A DNA stretch of 28,510 nucleotides from a virus, in IMG/VR virus record IMGVR_UViG_3300034283_000281, positions 1-28,510 of that record, one strand, 5' to 3'. Both the position numbers and the translations under genes were made by a program. The notes beneath the pieces are model-generated. The model ran no database searches and was not told the origin of the DNA. It saw only the letters and a program-made list of their open reading frames with translations. Positions 8,202 through 16,658 of the stretch are shown here, one piece after another; the first letter of the stretch is position 1; every line of letters starts with the position of its first letter.

Positions 8202-9796
8202 TATACAAGTCCACGACGCACTTTAGTGTCTTGGCCACGCTTGGCTTTCTTACGGGCTTTATGGGCCTTATTCATAAGCGAGTATAGTTTGTCCGCGCCC
8301 TTTTTTGGGTTGCCTTTACCAAGGCGGCGTACTGCATCTGCAGGCATCAGTACCTCATCACGTGCAACACGTGCTGGCTGGTCACGGCCTATACGAGCAG
8401 GGATACTATCACTTACTCCATCGCCCGGGCCGTTAATTGGACGCCCGCCAATTTTACGAAGCGCCTCCATGCCAGCATTGCTGCTGCCGTTGCCAATTTC
8501 AGATACCGTACGCGCATCAAGCACAAAGGCTCCGTCGGCTAGTTCGACTTCACCGCCCTTGGCGTAGTCTCCCTCCTCGGGGTCAACGCCACCCATATAC
8601 GGGGTGAGTATCTGACTGTAGCGGTTCTCGCCCTTCTTGGCCTTGGGATTAAGAACATTCTGCAGGATAGGTGTGCCCCGCTTAGTGCTGGAACCCGGCT
8701 GCACGACTTGCCCCTGCACGTTGTAAACTTCAGGCATATCTACGTCGAAGTAACGACGCTCCTTAGACGAGCCAAGTATATCGGCAGTGGAGTCGGCAAA
8801 CGTAGCTTTGCGCTGCTGCGCCGTGTATGGACCCTGATAAGCATTATCTATAACGCCGTCCGAACCTATACTGCCGCCTGAAGGGGTGGTTGCACTGGAT
8901 ATGTTGTTTAGGACGCCCATGCCTGCCATCATAGGCGCAGCTTTGGAAATCATACTCGGAGTGCCAGCGGGGAGGCCAGCGCGCACAGCTTGGCCGAAGC
9001 GCGAGCCTAAGCCACCTGTGAACTGTGCACCTGTTGTTGCCGTGGGCGCTACGCCTGTCATGGCCGCTTGTGTTCCTGAGCCAATGACGTTCCCACCCAT
9101 TATTGCTTGTGTCTGCACAGGGTTTAGCGCAGCCGCAGCCGGAGCACCGGGCATAGAGCCAGTTACGTTGATGGCATTTTCAACAGGAGCCGTACCCATT
9201 TTAGCTAGCCCTGCTGCGGCATTTGCACCTTGAGAAAGTCCCTGACCCATATTAGCACCGAAGAAACCAGCTTTATCTCCGAGCAAGCCAAAACCTGTTT
9301 CAGAAAGCTTACCACCAAGACCCGCCATACCAGCCATACCAGCGCCACCGAAGGCACCGAGACCGGCCATCAAGCCTTTCTTCAAGCTACCAGTACGTGC
9401 AAACTGACCTGCGCCTACGATACCAGCAGCAAGTGGGGCACCGACACCAGTAGCCGCTAGGGCTGCGCCAAGAATAGTGGGTAGGAGTTTACCAAGCCAG
9501 CCAGCTTCGGGGAGACCTGTTTGTGGGTTAATTGTGAGAGAGCCGCCTGTCGCCATAGCCAGACCTTGGAGGCTACTAACCTCACCGGGTGTCATATGAA
9601 CCAACATCTTGTCGTCACCGCGACCCATACTTTGCAGTTGTTGAGCCATTGGGTTGGCAAGAACCGAGAGACCGCCCTGCGAAGGCAGACCGCCAGACAT
9701 GCCCGGAACCTGCTGTCCAAGCACGGGAGGGTTACCAACTGGGGGCTGCCCAGTGTTTATTTCTGCGTATGTTGGCGGAGCAGCCTGCATGTCCAT
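8201..9796 (-). CDS. Gly/Ala-rich internal or tail protein with conserved ends, 531 aa
   Basis: Visible in order: a Pro-rich start; GDDKMLVHMTPGEVSSLQGL (60-79) with SLTINPQTGLPEAGW (86-100); a Gly/Ala/Leu-rich region (103-165) with hydrophobic stretches that could span or perturb a membrane; a low-complexity middle; YAKGGEVELADGAFVLDART (411-430); GPGDGVSDSIPARIGRDQPARV (457-478, conserved); MPADAVRRLGKGNPKKGADK (484-503) and a Lys/Arg-rich end. The MTPGEV...SLTINP...TG and GDGVSDSIPA...DQPA...V strings are common in phage proteins I know by sight. Function is unknown; position before the GNAT-like gene and the hydrophobic core suggest an ejection or internal-core protein. Stop overlaps the next start (TAATG at 8201). 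Confidence 0.75.
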   Translation of the reverse strand: MDMQAAPPTYAEINTGQPPVGNPPVLGQQVPGMSGGLPSQGGLSVLANPMAQQLQSMGRGDDKMLVHMTPGEVSSLQGLAMATGGSLTINPQTGLPEAGWLGKLLPTILGAALAATGVGAPLAAGIVGAGQFARTGSLKKGLMAGLGAFGGAGMAGMAGLGGKLSETGFGLLGDKAGFFGANMGQGLSQGANAAAGLAKMGTAPVENAINVTGSMPGAPAAAALNPVQTQAIMGGNVIGSGTQAAMTGVAPTATTGAQFTGGLGSRFGQAVRAGLPAGTPSMISKAAPMMAGMGVLNNISSATTPSGGSIGSDGVIDNAYQGPYTAQQRKATFADSTADILGSSKERRYFDVDMPEVYNVQGQVVQPGSSTKRGTPILQNVLNPKAKKGENRYSQILTPYMGGVDPEEGDYAKGGEVELADGAFVLDARTVSEIGNGSSNAGMEALRKIGGRPINGPGDGVSDSIPARIGRDQPARVARDEVLMPADAVRRLGKGNPKKGADKLYSLMNKAHKARKKAKRGQDTKVRRGLV

Positions 9797-9863
9797 TGCG
9801 ATATCCTACCTTGTACCTACGCTTATAGCGCCAATATGTCTAAAACTAAAGCCCTTACGCATA

Positions 9864-10544
9864 TCAAACTGCCTTTGACACAAAGTTAGCCTGCACAATG
9901 GCAGACGGAGTAGCGGGAATAGCAGGAGTTACGCCCGCTGAGTAAGCCACTGCTGGAAGATGTTCCATCACCACACTGGTGTTGGTTGTGGCCCACATAA
10001 TCTCGACATAGTCACCGGTACCCGCAGCTAAACCGGTGAACGCTGCTGTAGCAATCAGGTACGAGGGAGTTCCTGTTGATTTGCGCGGCGCTATCGTGAA
10101 GCGGCTGTTAGAGTTCGCAACGTCAACGCCATCATACCGGAACCAGATGTCTATTTCTTGGTTGTCGTTCGTTGTGTTTTTAAACGCTAAGCTAAACACC
10201 AAGGTGTAGATGCCGCCCACGCTGAAGGTAATCCGCGTCTCGTTTACGCCTGTAATAGAGATACCATTTGCGAAGGTTGTCTCTTCCAACTTGACCGCAA
10301 CCGACTGGTCAATAGCGGGCACTGTCTGGTCAACCATACTATAAAACTGGTTGTAAGGCACATAGATGCCGGTGCCATTCCCATAGAAAAAGTCAGCCGT
10401 GTAGCTCTGAGCGTAGTTCGGCGTGCTGCTGTCCAACTGCGAGAAGTAGGTTTCAAGTACGCGGATAAGTTGCCGCACATATTGTGAGTCGTATTCCGCT
10501 GGGGGGTTGGGTAGCGGGGCTGCCTTGAACTTCGTAAGTGCCAT
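9864..10544 (-). CDS. C1q/TNF-like jelly-roll structural protein, 226 aa
   Basis: The N-terminal 60 residues (MALTKFKAAPLPNPPAEYDS, QYVRQLIRVLETYFSQLDS) form a helix likely to trimerise or attach. From about residue 85 onward the pattern ITFSVGGIYTLVFSLAFKN, EIDIWFRYDGVDVANSNSRF, SYLIATAAFTGLAAGTGDYV and EIMWATTNTSVVMEHL is a C1q-like beta sandwich, as found in virion surface proteins that contact glycans or receptors. No catalytic residues are seen. It starts at TAATG 10544 and ends 67 bases before the next gene. That gap (9797-9863) holds only a weak ribosome site and no terminator. Confidence 0.78.
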   Translation of the reverse strand: MALTKFKAAPLPNPPAEYDSQYVRQLIRVLETYFSQLDSSTPNYAQSYTADFFYGNGTGIYVPYNQFYSMVDQTVPAIDQSVAVKLEETTFANGISITGVNETRITFSVGGIYTLVFSLAFKNTTNDNQEIDIWFRYDGVDVANSNSRFTIAPRKSTGTPSYLIATAAFTGLAAGTGDYVEIMWATTNTSVVMEHLPAVAYSAGVTPAIPATPSAIVQANFVSKAV

Positions 10545-12466
10545 TAGCGCCTCCCGTCAGGACGCGCATCGAGGCGGGGTGCACCTAGCTGCCACTGGAC
10601 GCCAAGGGTCTCGGACCTAATCTTAAGCGCCATCTGGCGTGCGCGGGCACGCATGAAGACCTGATCGGTATAGACGCCAACCGAAGTCTCAATGACGCGC
10701 TGTGTATCAGCAGCATCTGCACTAAACGCACTGCCGGGGAAGTTGCGTGGGCGGATAGTCAGAGTGACCTCAGGAGATGCAGCAGTCGAACCATCAAAGC
10801 CAACGTCAGGTAGTATGCGTCGAGCCAGCATGAAGTTGTCGCCGTCGTCGAGGTCAAAGTCTGACGACTGGATGTAGCTATCCATGGCTAACACATCGTC
10901 GTCGATACCGTTCTCATGGTTATAAACGAAGCCACCACCAGTGGTCACTGTGCTACCATCAACTGTAATTGGTGTGTTCGCAGCCTGCGGATACTGGCGG
11001 ATTGGCGTATCGAGCCAAGCCGTGCGGTCAAGCGTACCGTAATACCATATGCGTTCGAGGTGGTTATAAATGACGTAAGCGTTGTTGTAGTCGCTATCAG
11101 CCGTTGGGTAGAACCACCAGACTTCGTTCCACTGCTCGTTGGTGCCGCAGACAATCTGGTCGGATTGGTCGAAGTTGATGTTGTTGAACACGTGGTTACG
11201 CAGGGTGCAAGGCAGCGTCTCGACGCGGCCAGTGTAGGCATAGAACTTGTCTTGGCCCATCCAGTAGGTGATGTTTGCAGCCGACGCCATGGAGCGCGGC
11301 GAGGCAACCGAGATATTGTCCGCATATTCCTGCAAACCGAACACGTCGGTCGTGCCGAGGAACTGAAGCGTATAGAGGTTGGTGTCAGTCCAAACCAAGA
11401 TTTCCTGACGTGTTGGCAGTGCGCGCACGATACGCGAACCACGCGAGACGCGTAGGTCACCGGCAGTGTTGGTTGTGGATGGCGTCCAGTCACCCGGCGT
11501 ATCTTGGTCAGCCCAGCGGATCAACAGCGGGTCAAAGTCAGCCGTGCTTGTCGAACCAAATGGCACCGCGCCAAAAGCGATAAGATGCTTGTCCTGCTGC
11601 GATACCAGCAACTGCATAACCTGCACAGGGACGGAGGCAGCCGTGTAACCTTCACCTGACGCGTAATCCTGTAGGGTAATAGCGTGCGTACCAAGCGCAG
11701 TCTGTGGGTCGTCTGTGGGACCGCGAACCCACCAGTAAGGTGCACCGTTGCGGATATTCAGCACAAGGTCATTGTCGAAGTTGTCAAACCACCAGTCGCG
11801 CTGCGGAAGGTTGATACCGCCCGTGGTGCTACCCAGACCCCAAGCGTCACGCCCCCAAGTCCCTGCACCCCAACCAAGACCTGCGATTGTAATGGCGTTA
11901 CCGGGTTCGATTTCAGCTTTAACCGTGTAGCCTGAGCCAGTTACGGACGTGGTGGAAGATGCAGGTGTCGCTACCGTAAAGGTGAAACTGTTTGCTCCGG
12001 TCTTCGTGATTACGTGCGTTGTGTTCAGTTCGATGATGGGGATACCACCAAGAGCCGACACAAACCCAGCCACAAGCACAGGCTCACCCGTTACCAGCCA
12101 AGATGGGAGCGCAGCGGTCGTCGTAACCGTGACTACAGCCGAGGTGTTGGTTACCGCAAAGGTATTGGACCCAGCAAGTGCTTCACCAAACGGCGTGATG
12201 TCGTAGTAATAACCACCGTTCTCGATATAGGCTTTGGTATCGGTCCCAAGCGCCAGCAAGTTATCATTGAACGTCGTGATCCAGTTCCACATCTGGCGGC
12301 ATACACCATCAAACGCAGTCGGAGTGGTCTTTACCCAGCCGCCAATCTTCTCCGGATAGCCTGAGCGAAACCGTATCTTGTCGCACTCGTACCAGCCACC
12401 CTCGTTGGAGTAGTCGGTCTGATCGCGGTTCACACCGGGTTTAAACTGGAGTTTGATGAAGGCCAT
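10544..12466 (-). CDS. Large tail hub/nozzle or stabilisation protein, beta-propeller-like, 640 aa
   Basis: It starts MAFIKLQFKPGVNRDQTDYS then GGWYECDKIRFRSGYPEKIG and GGWVK, a conserved opening for a large phage tail protein. The rest is beta-rich with recurring blade-like units (LIAFGAVPFGST, EILVWTDTNLYTLQFLG, ASAANITYWMGQDKFYAYTG, EVWWFYPTADSDYNNAYVIY). This order resembles P22 gp10-type stabilisation proteins, or the nozzle of T7-like tails, which share a propeller-like fold; I cannot decide between them. An inserted Ig-like segment (about 105-185, AVTNTSAVVTVTTTAAL) may be a host-range or decoration domain. Coupled by TAATG at both ends. It is probably the tail tube closure. Confidence 0.72.
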   Translation of the reverse strand: MAFIKLQFKPGVNRDQTDYSNEGGWYECDKIRFRSGYPEKIGGWVKTTPTAFDGVCRQMWNWITTFNDNLLALGTDTKAYIENGGYYYDITPFGEALAGSNTFAVTNTSAVVTVTTTAALPSWLVTGEPVLVAGFVSALGGIPIIELNTTHVITKTGANSFTFTVATPASSTTSVTGSGYTVKAEIEPGNAITIAGLGWGAGTWGRDAWGLGSTTGGINLPQRDWWFDNFDNDLVLNIRNGAPYWWVRGPTDDPQTALGTHAITLQDYASGEGYTAASVPVQVMQLLVSQQDKHLIAFGAVPFGSTSTADFDPLLIRWADQDTPGDWTPSTTNTAGDLRVSRGSRIVRALPTRQEILVWTDTNLYTLQFLGTTDVFGLQEYADNISVASPRSMASAANITYWMGQDKFYAYTGRVETLPCTLRNHVFNNINFDQSDQIVCGTNEQWNEVWWFYPTADSDYNNAYVIYNHLERIWYYGTLDRTAWLDTPIRQYPQAANTPITVDGSTVTTGGGFVYNHENGIDDDVLAMDSYIQSSDFDLDDGDNFMLARRILPDVGFDGSTAASPEVTLTIRPRNFPGSAFSADAADTQRVIETSVGVYTDQVFMRARARQMALKIRSETLGVQWQLGAPRLDARPDGRR

Positions 12467-13032
12467 TAGAATACGTTTGCCTCAAGGGTGATTGTTGCGG
12501 TGTCGAGTACGGTACTCGTGCCAATCTTGCGTATTTGTACGGTGAACTCACAGAAATTTGAACCCCCCGGAGTAAACTCTTCAACGTACCAACTCCTTGT
12601 GGTGGACAACGCGACGTAGCTACCTACGGTGCCGCCCGACAGCGTACCAAATACTAAGGTTACCAGTGCTTCATAGTTTGACGATTGTGCTGTCGGCGTA
12701 CACCACTGTTCAAGGTTCGTGGGGTTGATGCCCCCCGCATCTGTGGACTGCTCAACCTGCCCTCCGGCTGTGAGGAAGTAAAAAGCGTAAGCGTCACTAA
12801 CACCAGACCCAGATATATACTGATCGGTTATGGAAATAACGACGTTACTCGTACCGTAAAAGTTCCGAATGCTGATTGCACCAGATGAAGGCACAGCACC
12901 GTAAGTGCCGCTTGTCCCAGCCGGAACGTAAGCGCCACCAGCGTAATACTCGCTCAGTGAGATTGGGTTCGAACCACCAAACTCAGTCTGGATGTCAGCA
13001 AGGGTAAGAGGGCCGCTGCTTGGTAGGGTCAT
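12466..13032 (-). CDS. Tail-associated structural protein, 188 aa
   Basis: The start MTLPSSGPLTLADIQTEFGG followed by SNPISLSEYYAGGAYVPAGT and a SSGAISIRNFYG string is a conserved N-terminal module seen next to fibres in many phages. The module is itself a small repeated anchoring motif. After it comes a beta-rich domain (VVISITDQYISGSG, YEALVTLVFG, CEFTVQIRKIGTS, TATITLEANVF) without known active residues. It is coupled to both neighbours by TAATG (13032 and 12466). I infer a tail tip or fibre attachment role from this context. The exact function is not known. Confidence 0.78.
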   Translation of the reverse strand: MTLPSSGPLTLADIQTEFGGSNPISLSEYYAGGAYVPAGTSGTYGAVPSSGAISIRNFYGTSNVVISITDQYISGSGVSDAYAFYFLTAGGQVEQSTDAGGINPTNLEQWCTPTAQSSNYEALVTLVFGTLSGGTVGSYVALSTTRSWYVEEFTPGGSNFCEFTVQIRKIGTSTVLDTATITLEANVF

Positions 13033-14972
13033 TAGATGCTCCCATAGGCTGTGACGTTGTTAAGCGCGGTGAACGCACCGTTGCTTTCTAGCTTAGCGAT
13101 GTTGGTGCTGCCATACTTAAAGTACAGGACGCCACCGCTCTCCACGATGGAGAAATTGGTCGTTGCCAGACTTCCTGCACTACCAGTGGTGTTCTGGTTA
13201 AGCGTCGGGAAGGTACAGTTTGTTAACGTGCCGGACGAGGGCGTACCGAGTGCGCCACCGGGCGCGACATAGTCAGTACCTGCGGTAGCAGCGCTAAATG
13301 CCGACGTGCCGTTACCCTTCAAAATACCTGTCAGGGTCGTAGCACCACTACCGCCATTGGCAACAGGGAGCGTTCCTGTGACGTTAGCCGTGAGGCTGCA
13401 ATAAGTAGTCGAAGTAGACCCAGTACCACCGTTGGCGATAGGGAGCGTGCCACTGACTTGCGTCGTGAGGCTAACGCCAGAAAGCGAGCCGCCAAGTGTA
13501 AGACTGCCCGAGCTAGTGACGGTCCCGCTAAGCGTAATGCCGTTGACTGTACCCGTGCCCGCCACGCTTGTAACTGTACCCGTGCCGCCAGTGGCAGCAA
13601 TAGTAATCGACCCTGCGCCGTTAGTGACGCTGACGCCAGAACCAGCCGTGATTGTAGCAGCGGTGTAACCCGTACCATTACCAATCAGAAGTTGGCCGTT
13701 TGTCGGTGTGGATGTGATACCTGTGCCCCCGTTGCCGATTGGGAGCGTGCCTGTGACCTGAGACGTAAGGTTGACGCCTGTTAGTGTGCCACCAAGAGTA
13801 AGCGAACCAGATGACGTTACCGTGCCTGTCAGGGTGAGGCCGTTGACCGTGCCGGTGCCAGCAACGCTGGTAACAGTGCCTGTAGTTGAGCTAGTGCCCG
13901 CACCGATTGCACTCCGGAAAGTCGCGGCATCCAAAGCAGAGACCGTGTTATCCGCGTTAAAGCGTGGGAATGTAACCGCACTTGGGTTAGTGATTGTGAA
14001 GAGATTACCACCGAGCGTCGTAGCCCCAAGCTCCGTGCGCGCACCCCCAGCCGTCGTGGCGTTCGTACCGCCATTAGCAATCGGAAGTGTGCCGGAGACT
14101 TGCGAGGTCAGGCTGACGCCGGAGAGCGTGCCGCCAAGTGTGATCGAGCCAGACGAAGTAACTGTGCCGGTGAGCGTGAGACCGTTGACCGTGCCTGCGC
14201 CAGCAACCGAAGTGACCGTGCCAGCGCCGAGGTTAGTCCGAGCAGTCGCCGCATCGGTTGCGCCTGTGCCGCCATTGGCTACCGCCAGAGCGGTGCCAGA
14301 CCAGTTGGTGTTATTAATCGAAGAGAGAACCGCCAAAGAGCCGAGACCCAGATTGGTCCGTGCATCCGCAGCAGTTGAAGCGCCTGTGCCCCCGTCAGCC
14401 ACAGCAAGGTCAGTAATACCCGTGATCGAACCACCAGTGATGGTGACAGCGTTTGAGTTCTGCGTGGCGATTGTGCCAAGACCGAGGTTGGTCCGTGCAC
14501 CCGAAGCAGTATTGGAGCCTGTGCCGCCTGAGAGAACAGGGAGCGCCGTGGCAAGCGTGAGCGACGTGAGATGGGTGGTGACATCCACTACATCCGTGCC
14601 GTTGCTATACACCCACATGGTCTTACCCGCAGGGACGGTGATACCGTTACCAGCAGAGGTCTTAACAAGGATGCTGTCCGCGCAATCGTTCAGGACGATG
14701 TACGGCTTCTCGATGCTGGGAACCACGAGGTTACGGGTCGAGCCACCAGTTGTGCCGGTGCAGCGTAGGCGCATGTTGCGCGCAGCCTGTGAAGCATTGG
14801 TATTGGATAAGGTCAGCGTGACGTTGGCACTGGCGAAAGTAACATCGCTAGAACCAACAATGGCCTCTTCGAGCGCCGTGCCGAGATTGACGTTTGTAAC
14901 GTCGCCCCACGTGGTCGAGTTCTCACCCGTGGTCATTAACTGGATTTTGAGATTGCTATACGTACTTGCCAT
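13032..14972 (-). CDS. Second tail fibre, Gly/Thr repeat type, 646 aa
   Basis: The N-terminus (MASTYSNLKIQLMTTGENST then TWGDVTNVNLGTALEEAI) is a conserved phage fibre start. The middle is built of NGGTG-x-x-T-x-x-x-AR-TNLG motifs (seven NGG/GGTG-type copies between about residues 150 and 590) and three near-identical blocks of about 46 residues with SVAG-x-GTVNG-x-TL-x-GTVTSSGS (about 14075-14220, 13735-13880 and 13430-13575). The C-terminus has AALGTPSSGTLTNCTFP-like fibre sequence and ends YFKYGSTNIAKLESNGAFTA. No S74 chaperone or enzyme motif is seen. ATG 14972 has AAGGA before it; the stop overlaps the next start (TAATG). It probably forms a trimeric shaft. Confidence 0.85.
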   Translation of the reverse strand: MASTYSNLKIQLMTTGENSTTWGDVTNVNLGTALEEAIVGSSDVTFASANVTLTLSNTNASQAARNMRLRCTGTTGGSTRNLVVPSIEKPYIVLNDCADSILVKTSAGNGITVPAGKTMWVYSNGTDVVDVTTHLTSLTLATALPVLSGGTGSNTASGARTNLGLGTIATQNSNAVTITGGSITGITDLAVADGGTGASTAADARTNLGLGSLAVLSSINNTNWSGTALAVANGGTGATDAATARTNLGAGTVTSVAGAGTVNGLTLTGTVTSSGSITLGGTLSGVSLTSQVSGTLPIANGGTNATTAGGARTELGATTLGGNLFTITNPSAVTFPRFNADNTVSALDAATFRSAIGAGTSSTTGTVTSVAGTGTVNGLTLTGTVTSSGSLTLGGTLTGVNLTSQVTGTLPIGNGGTGITSTPTNGQLLIGNGTGYTAATITAGSGVSVTNGAGSITIAATGGTGTVTSVAGTGTVNGITLSGTVTSSGSLTLGGSLSGVSLTTQVSGTLPIANGGTGSTSTTYCSLTANVTGTLPVANGGSGATTLTGILKGNGTSAFSAATAGTDYVAPGGALGTPSSGTLTNCTFPTLNQNTTGSAGSLATTNFSIVESGGVLYFKYGSTNIAKLESNGAFTALNNVTAYGSI

Positions 14973-14981
14973 CTTCGTTCC

Positions 14982-15944
14982 TTACGTCGGTATCTGAGCC
15001 CAGACTACTGTGTTTCCGTCTACCACTTGCACCCAATCCCCAGCTTGGGAATCGTCAACCGTCTGCCAGCTTGGTGTTTGATTGTCGTTCACTTGGGCCC
15101 AAGTTCCTGTCTGGCTATCATCAATCGGCACCCAGTTTGGTGTTTGGTTATCATTAATAATACCCCACACTAACGGAGTTGTAACTAGTGCAGCGGCTTG
15201 TACACCAGAGACAAGGACTTTACAACCAGCTACTACAGTAGTGGTTCCCACCTGACCGGTAGCTTCTACCCCTGTGACAGGTACAATTTTCGGTATGCGG
15301 ACAACGACGCTGCCAAGATCAACGGTGGCGCTGACGCCAGTAACGGAAACAACGGCTTTACCTGAGGTAGTCGCCGTGCCGACCGCACCTTGAGCTTCTA
15401 CGCCTATGGAGATTACATTGGCTGCGCCTGCGACGTTCACCGTGCCTGTTTCGCCAAGAGCTTCAACGCCAGTGACAACCACGCTTCCGGAGGCTGCGAC
15501 ATTGACGGTGCCAGTTTCACCAAGGGCTTGAACGCCAGTGACGGAGACAAAGGCTTTACCCGAAACTTCAGCCGTACCGATTGCGCCTGAGGCCCCTACG
15601 CCTGTGGTAATTACATTGGCTGTGCCTGTGGCGTTAGCTGTACCGGTTTCGCCAAGAGCTTCGACACCAGTTAAAACAGTGGATGCGGCGGCAGATACGG
15701 CAACAGTGCCAACTTCACCAAGAGCTTCAACGCCAATTACGGAGACGCTAACAATCGACCGAGCATCGACGTGCCCGATGTCTCCTGTGGCTTCAACACC
15801 AGTGACAGAGATATTAACTGCGGCTGTGACCGCAACGGAACCAAGAGAGCACGTGGCTTCAACGCCAGTTACATTCTGGTTGGCCCGGTTAGTTTCAAGG
15901 AGGTCCGCAAAGGCGGAAGCCGCAAAAGGAGAGAAACCAAACAT
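14982..15944 (-). CDS. Repeat-built structural protein (22-aa and 11-aa arrays), 320 aa
   Basis: After a leader starting MFGFSPFAASAFADL, residues 25-244 are ten exact 22-residue units with a TGVEALGETGTVNV-like core, followed by a partial eleventh. Residues 263-317 then hold five 11-residue units of a [DN]DNQTP-x-W or DDSQ-x-G-x-W type, with one Trp per unit. No enzyme motif is present. Such protein is likely a long beta-solenoid or fibre-like shaft, and the Trp array could be a stacking or carbohydrate-contact surface. GGAGGGAGG lies before ATG 15944. It sits between the lysis genes and the second fibre. The N-terminal leader is familiar from phage genes at this position; I know no function. 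Confidence 0.75.
   Translation of the reverse strand: MFGFSPFAASAFADLLETNRANQNVTGVEATCSLGSVAVTAAVNISVTGVEATGDIGHVDARSIVSVSVIGVEALGEVGTVAVSAAASTVLTGVEALGETGTANATGTANVITTGVGASGAIGTAEVSGKAFVSVTGVQALGETGTVNVAASGSVVVTGVEALGETGTVNVAGAANVISIGVEAQGAVGTATTSGKAVVSVTGVSATVDLGSVVVRIPKIVPVTGVEATGQVGTTTVVAGCKVLVSGVQAAALVTTPLVWGIINDNQTPNWVPIDDSQTGTWAQVNDNQTPSWQTVDDSQAGDWVQVVDGNTVVWAQIPT
14994..15158 (-). repeat. Five tandem 33-bp units encoding 11-aa Trp repeats
   Basis: Five 11-residue units alternate between a DNQTP form and a DDSQ form, so the true period may be 22 residues. Each has one Trp at the same place. They form the C-terminus of the 320-aa protein. Confidence 0.88.
15213..15872 (-). repeat. Ten tandem 66-bp units encoding 22-aa repeats
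   Basis: Ten in-phase 22-residue units run without a length change. The core is VTG-V-[EQ]-A-x-G-x-x-G-T-V. Synonymous sites differ between units, so the array is old or maintained by selection on protein, not a fresh DNA expansion. Confidence 0.9.
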
Positions 15945-15988
15945 TACTTAGCCTCCCTCCTTTCTGCGATTAGGGTATTAGGCGAATA

Positions 15989-16165
15989 TTACTCCGCAGG
16001 TGCAGCGCGCTTCGAACGGACAGACCATACGGCAACGATGATTGTGGTTGCAGCACCGGCAACGGCCATAGCAGTTTCAGAGTCTACGAGACCTTGGCCA
16101 GCTACAAAGCCAGCTACTGCAGCTAGCACGGCGCGTACTACACCAAACATTTCGTCTTTATTCAT
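15989..16165 (-). CDS. Holin candidate, two membrane helices, 58 aa
   Basis: The 58-aa product begins MNKDEMFGVVRAVLAAVAGF. Two hydrophobic segments are visible, about residues 9-27 (VVRAVLAAVAGFVAGQGLV) and 32-51 (TAMAVAGAATTIIVAVWSVR), joined by a short acidic turn, with a basic C-terminus (SVRSKRAAPAE). That is a class II holin layout. An in-frame ATG at 16186 lies inside the endolysin gene; I prefer ATG 16165 because AAGGAA sits just before it and the endolysin stop lies between. The position next to the endolysin supports the call, though small size and lack of homology evidence leave room for another membrane protein. Confidence 0.78.
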   Translation of the reverse strand: MNKDEMFGVVRAVLAAVAGFVAGQGLVDSETAMAVAGAATTIIVAVWSVRSKRAAPAE

Positions 16166-16175
16166 AACAAATTCC

Positions 16176-16658
16176 TTATGCTTCATTTGCGGAGACTTTT
16201 CCGCCCTTCATAAAAACATACTTGCCAAGCACCGGCTCATCTTTGGGCCAGCGGCATGCGACAAGACGGCTTTTACCAAGCTTCATTATATTTACAGCAT
16301 TTCCTTGGTTTCCACCAAGCACATAATAGTGCCCAGCATCTTCACCCACATAGAAGCCCACATGTCCGCCACCTGCACGGTCAAAGACAAGGATAGCACC
16401 GGGTGCTACGCGGTCAGGACGTAGGAGCGAACCATAAGTAGCCCACTCTTTTGCCCGCATATAAAGCTTGGGGTAAGGAAGCCCTGCTTCAGACATGCAG
16501 TGTGCAACGAACACACCGCACCAAGGCGTCTCATCGTCCCGCCACCAAGCACGTAGTTTTGCAAGCCAGCCCTGAATAACTTTGCTGTGGGTAGGGCCGG
16601 GAATTTCCTTAGTACCCACAAGTTTTTCAGCGACGATGAGCCACCGGGGATCAGACAT
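16176..16658 (-). CDS. Endolysin, CHAP/NlpC-like cysteine peptidase (TIGR02594-like)
   Basis: The enzyme should cut peptidoglycan cross-links or stems at lysis. In 160 residues it shows the usual papain-like layout: C47 in TPWCGVFVAHCMSEAGLP, H99 in GGGHVGFYVGED, and a likely third residue N117 in VLGGNQGNAVN. The WLIVAEKLVGTKEIPG opening and the P-W-C-G-x-F-V string match TIGR02594-type phage endopeptidases as I recall them; the length is normal for the catalytic domain alone, with no extra wall-binding domain and no signal peptide. Export therefore needs the holin. It is coupled to the upstream small gene by TAATG, and the holin gene follows 10 bases later. Confidence 0.85.
   Translation of the reverse strand: MSDPRWLIVAEKLVGTKEIPGPTHSKVIQGWLAKLRAWWRDDETPWCGVFVAHCMSEAGLPYPKLYMRAKEWATYGSLLRPDRVAPGAILVFDRAGGGHVGFYVGEDAGHYYVLGGNQGNAVNIMKLGKSRLVACRWPKDEPVLGKYVFMKGGKVSANEA

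Noticed and set aside
9797-9863. Possible terminator in the 67-base gap after the C1q-like gene
   Set aside because: Only a 4-bp CGCT/AGCG stem without a U tract is present.
13771-14997. 408-aa plus-strand frame opposite the second tail fibre
   Set aside because: It mirrors the fibre repeats (Val/Pro/Thr-rich with no domain) and lies wholly antisense to a well supported gene. No ribosome site, and no other plus-strand gene exists in the window.
13032-15872. Regular repeats that might be taken for a CRISPR array
   Set aside because: Repeats are in frame, protein-coding and without distinct spacers; they lie inside fibre-type genes.
15538-15951. 137-aa plus-strand frame opposite the 22-aa repeat array
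   Set aside because: Its repeats are the antisense image of the 66-bp units; low-complexity Pro/Thr/Ala sequence only.
16165-16186. ATG start 21 bases upstream for the holin candidate
   Set aside because: It lies inside the endolysin gene with no ribosome site; AAGGAA sits directly before ATG 16165.
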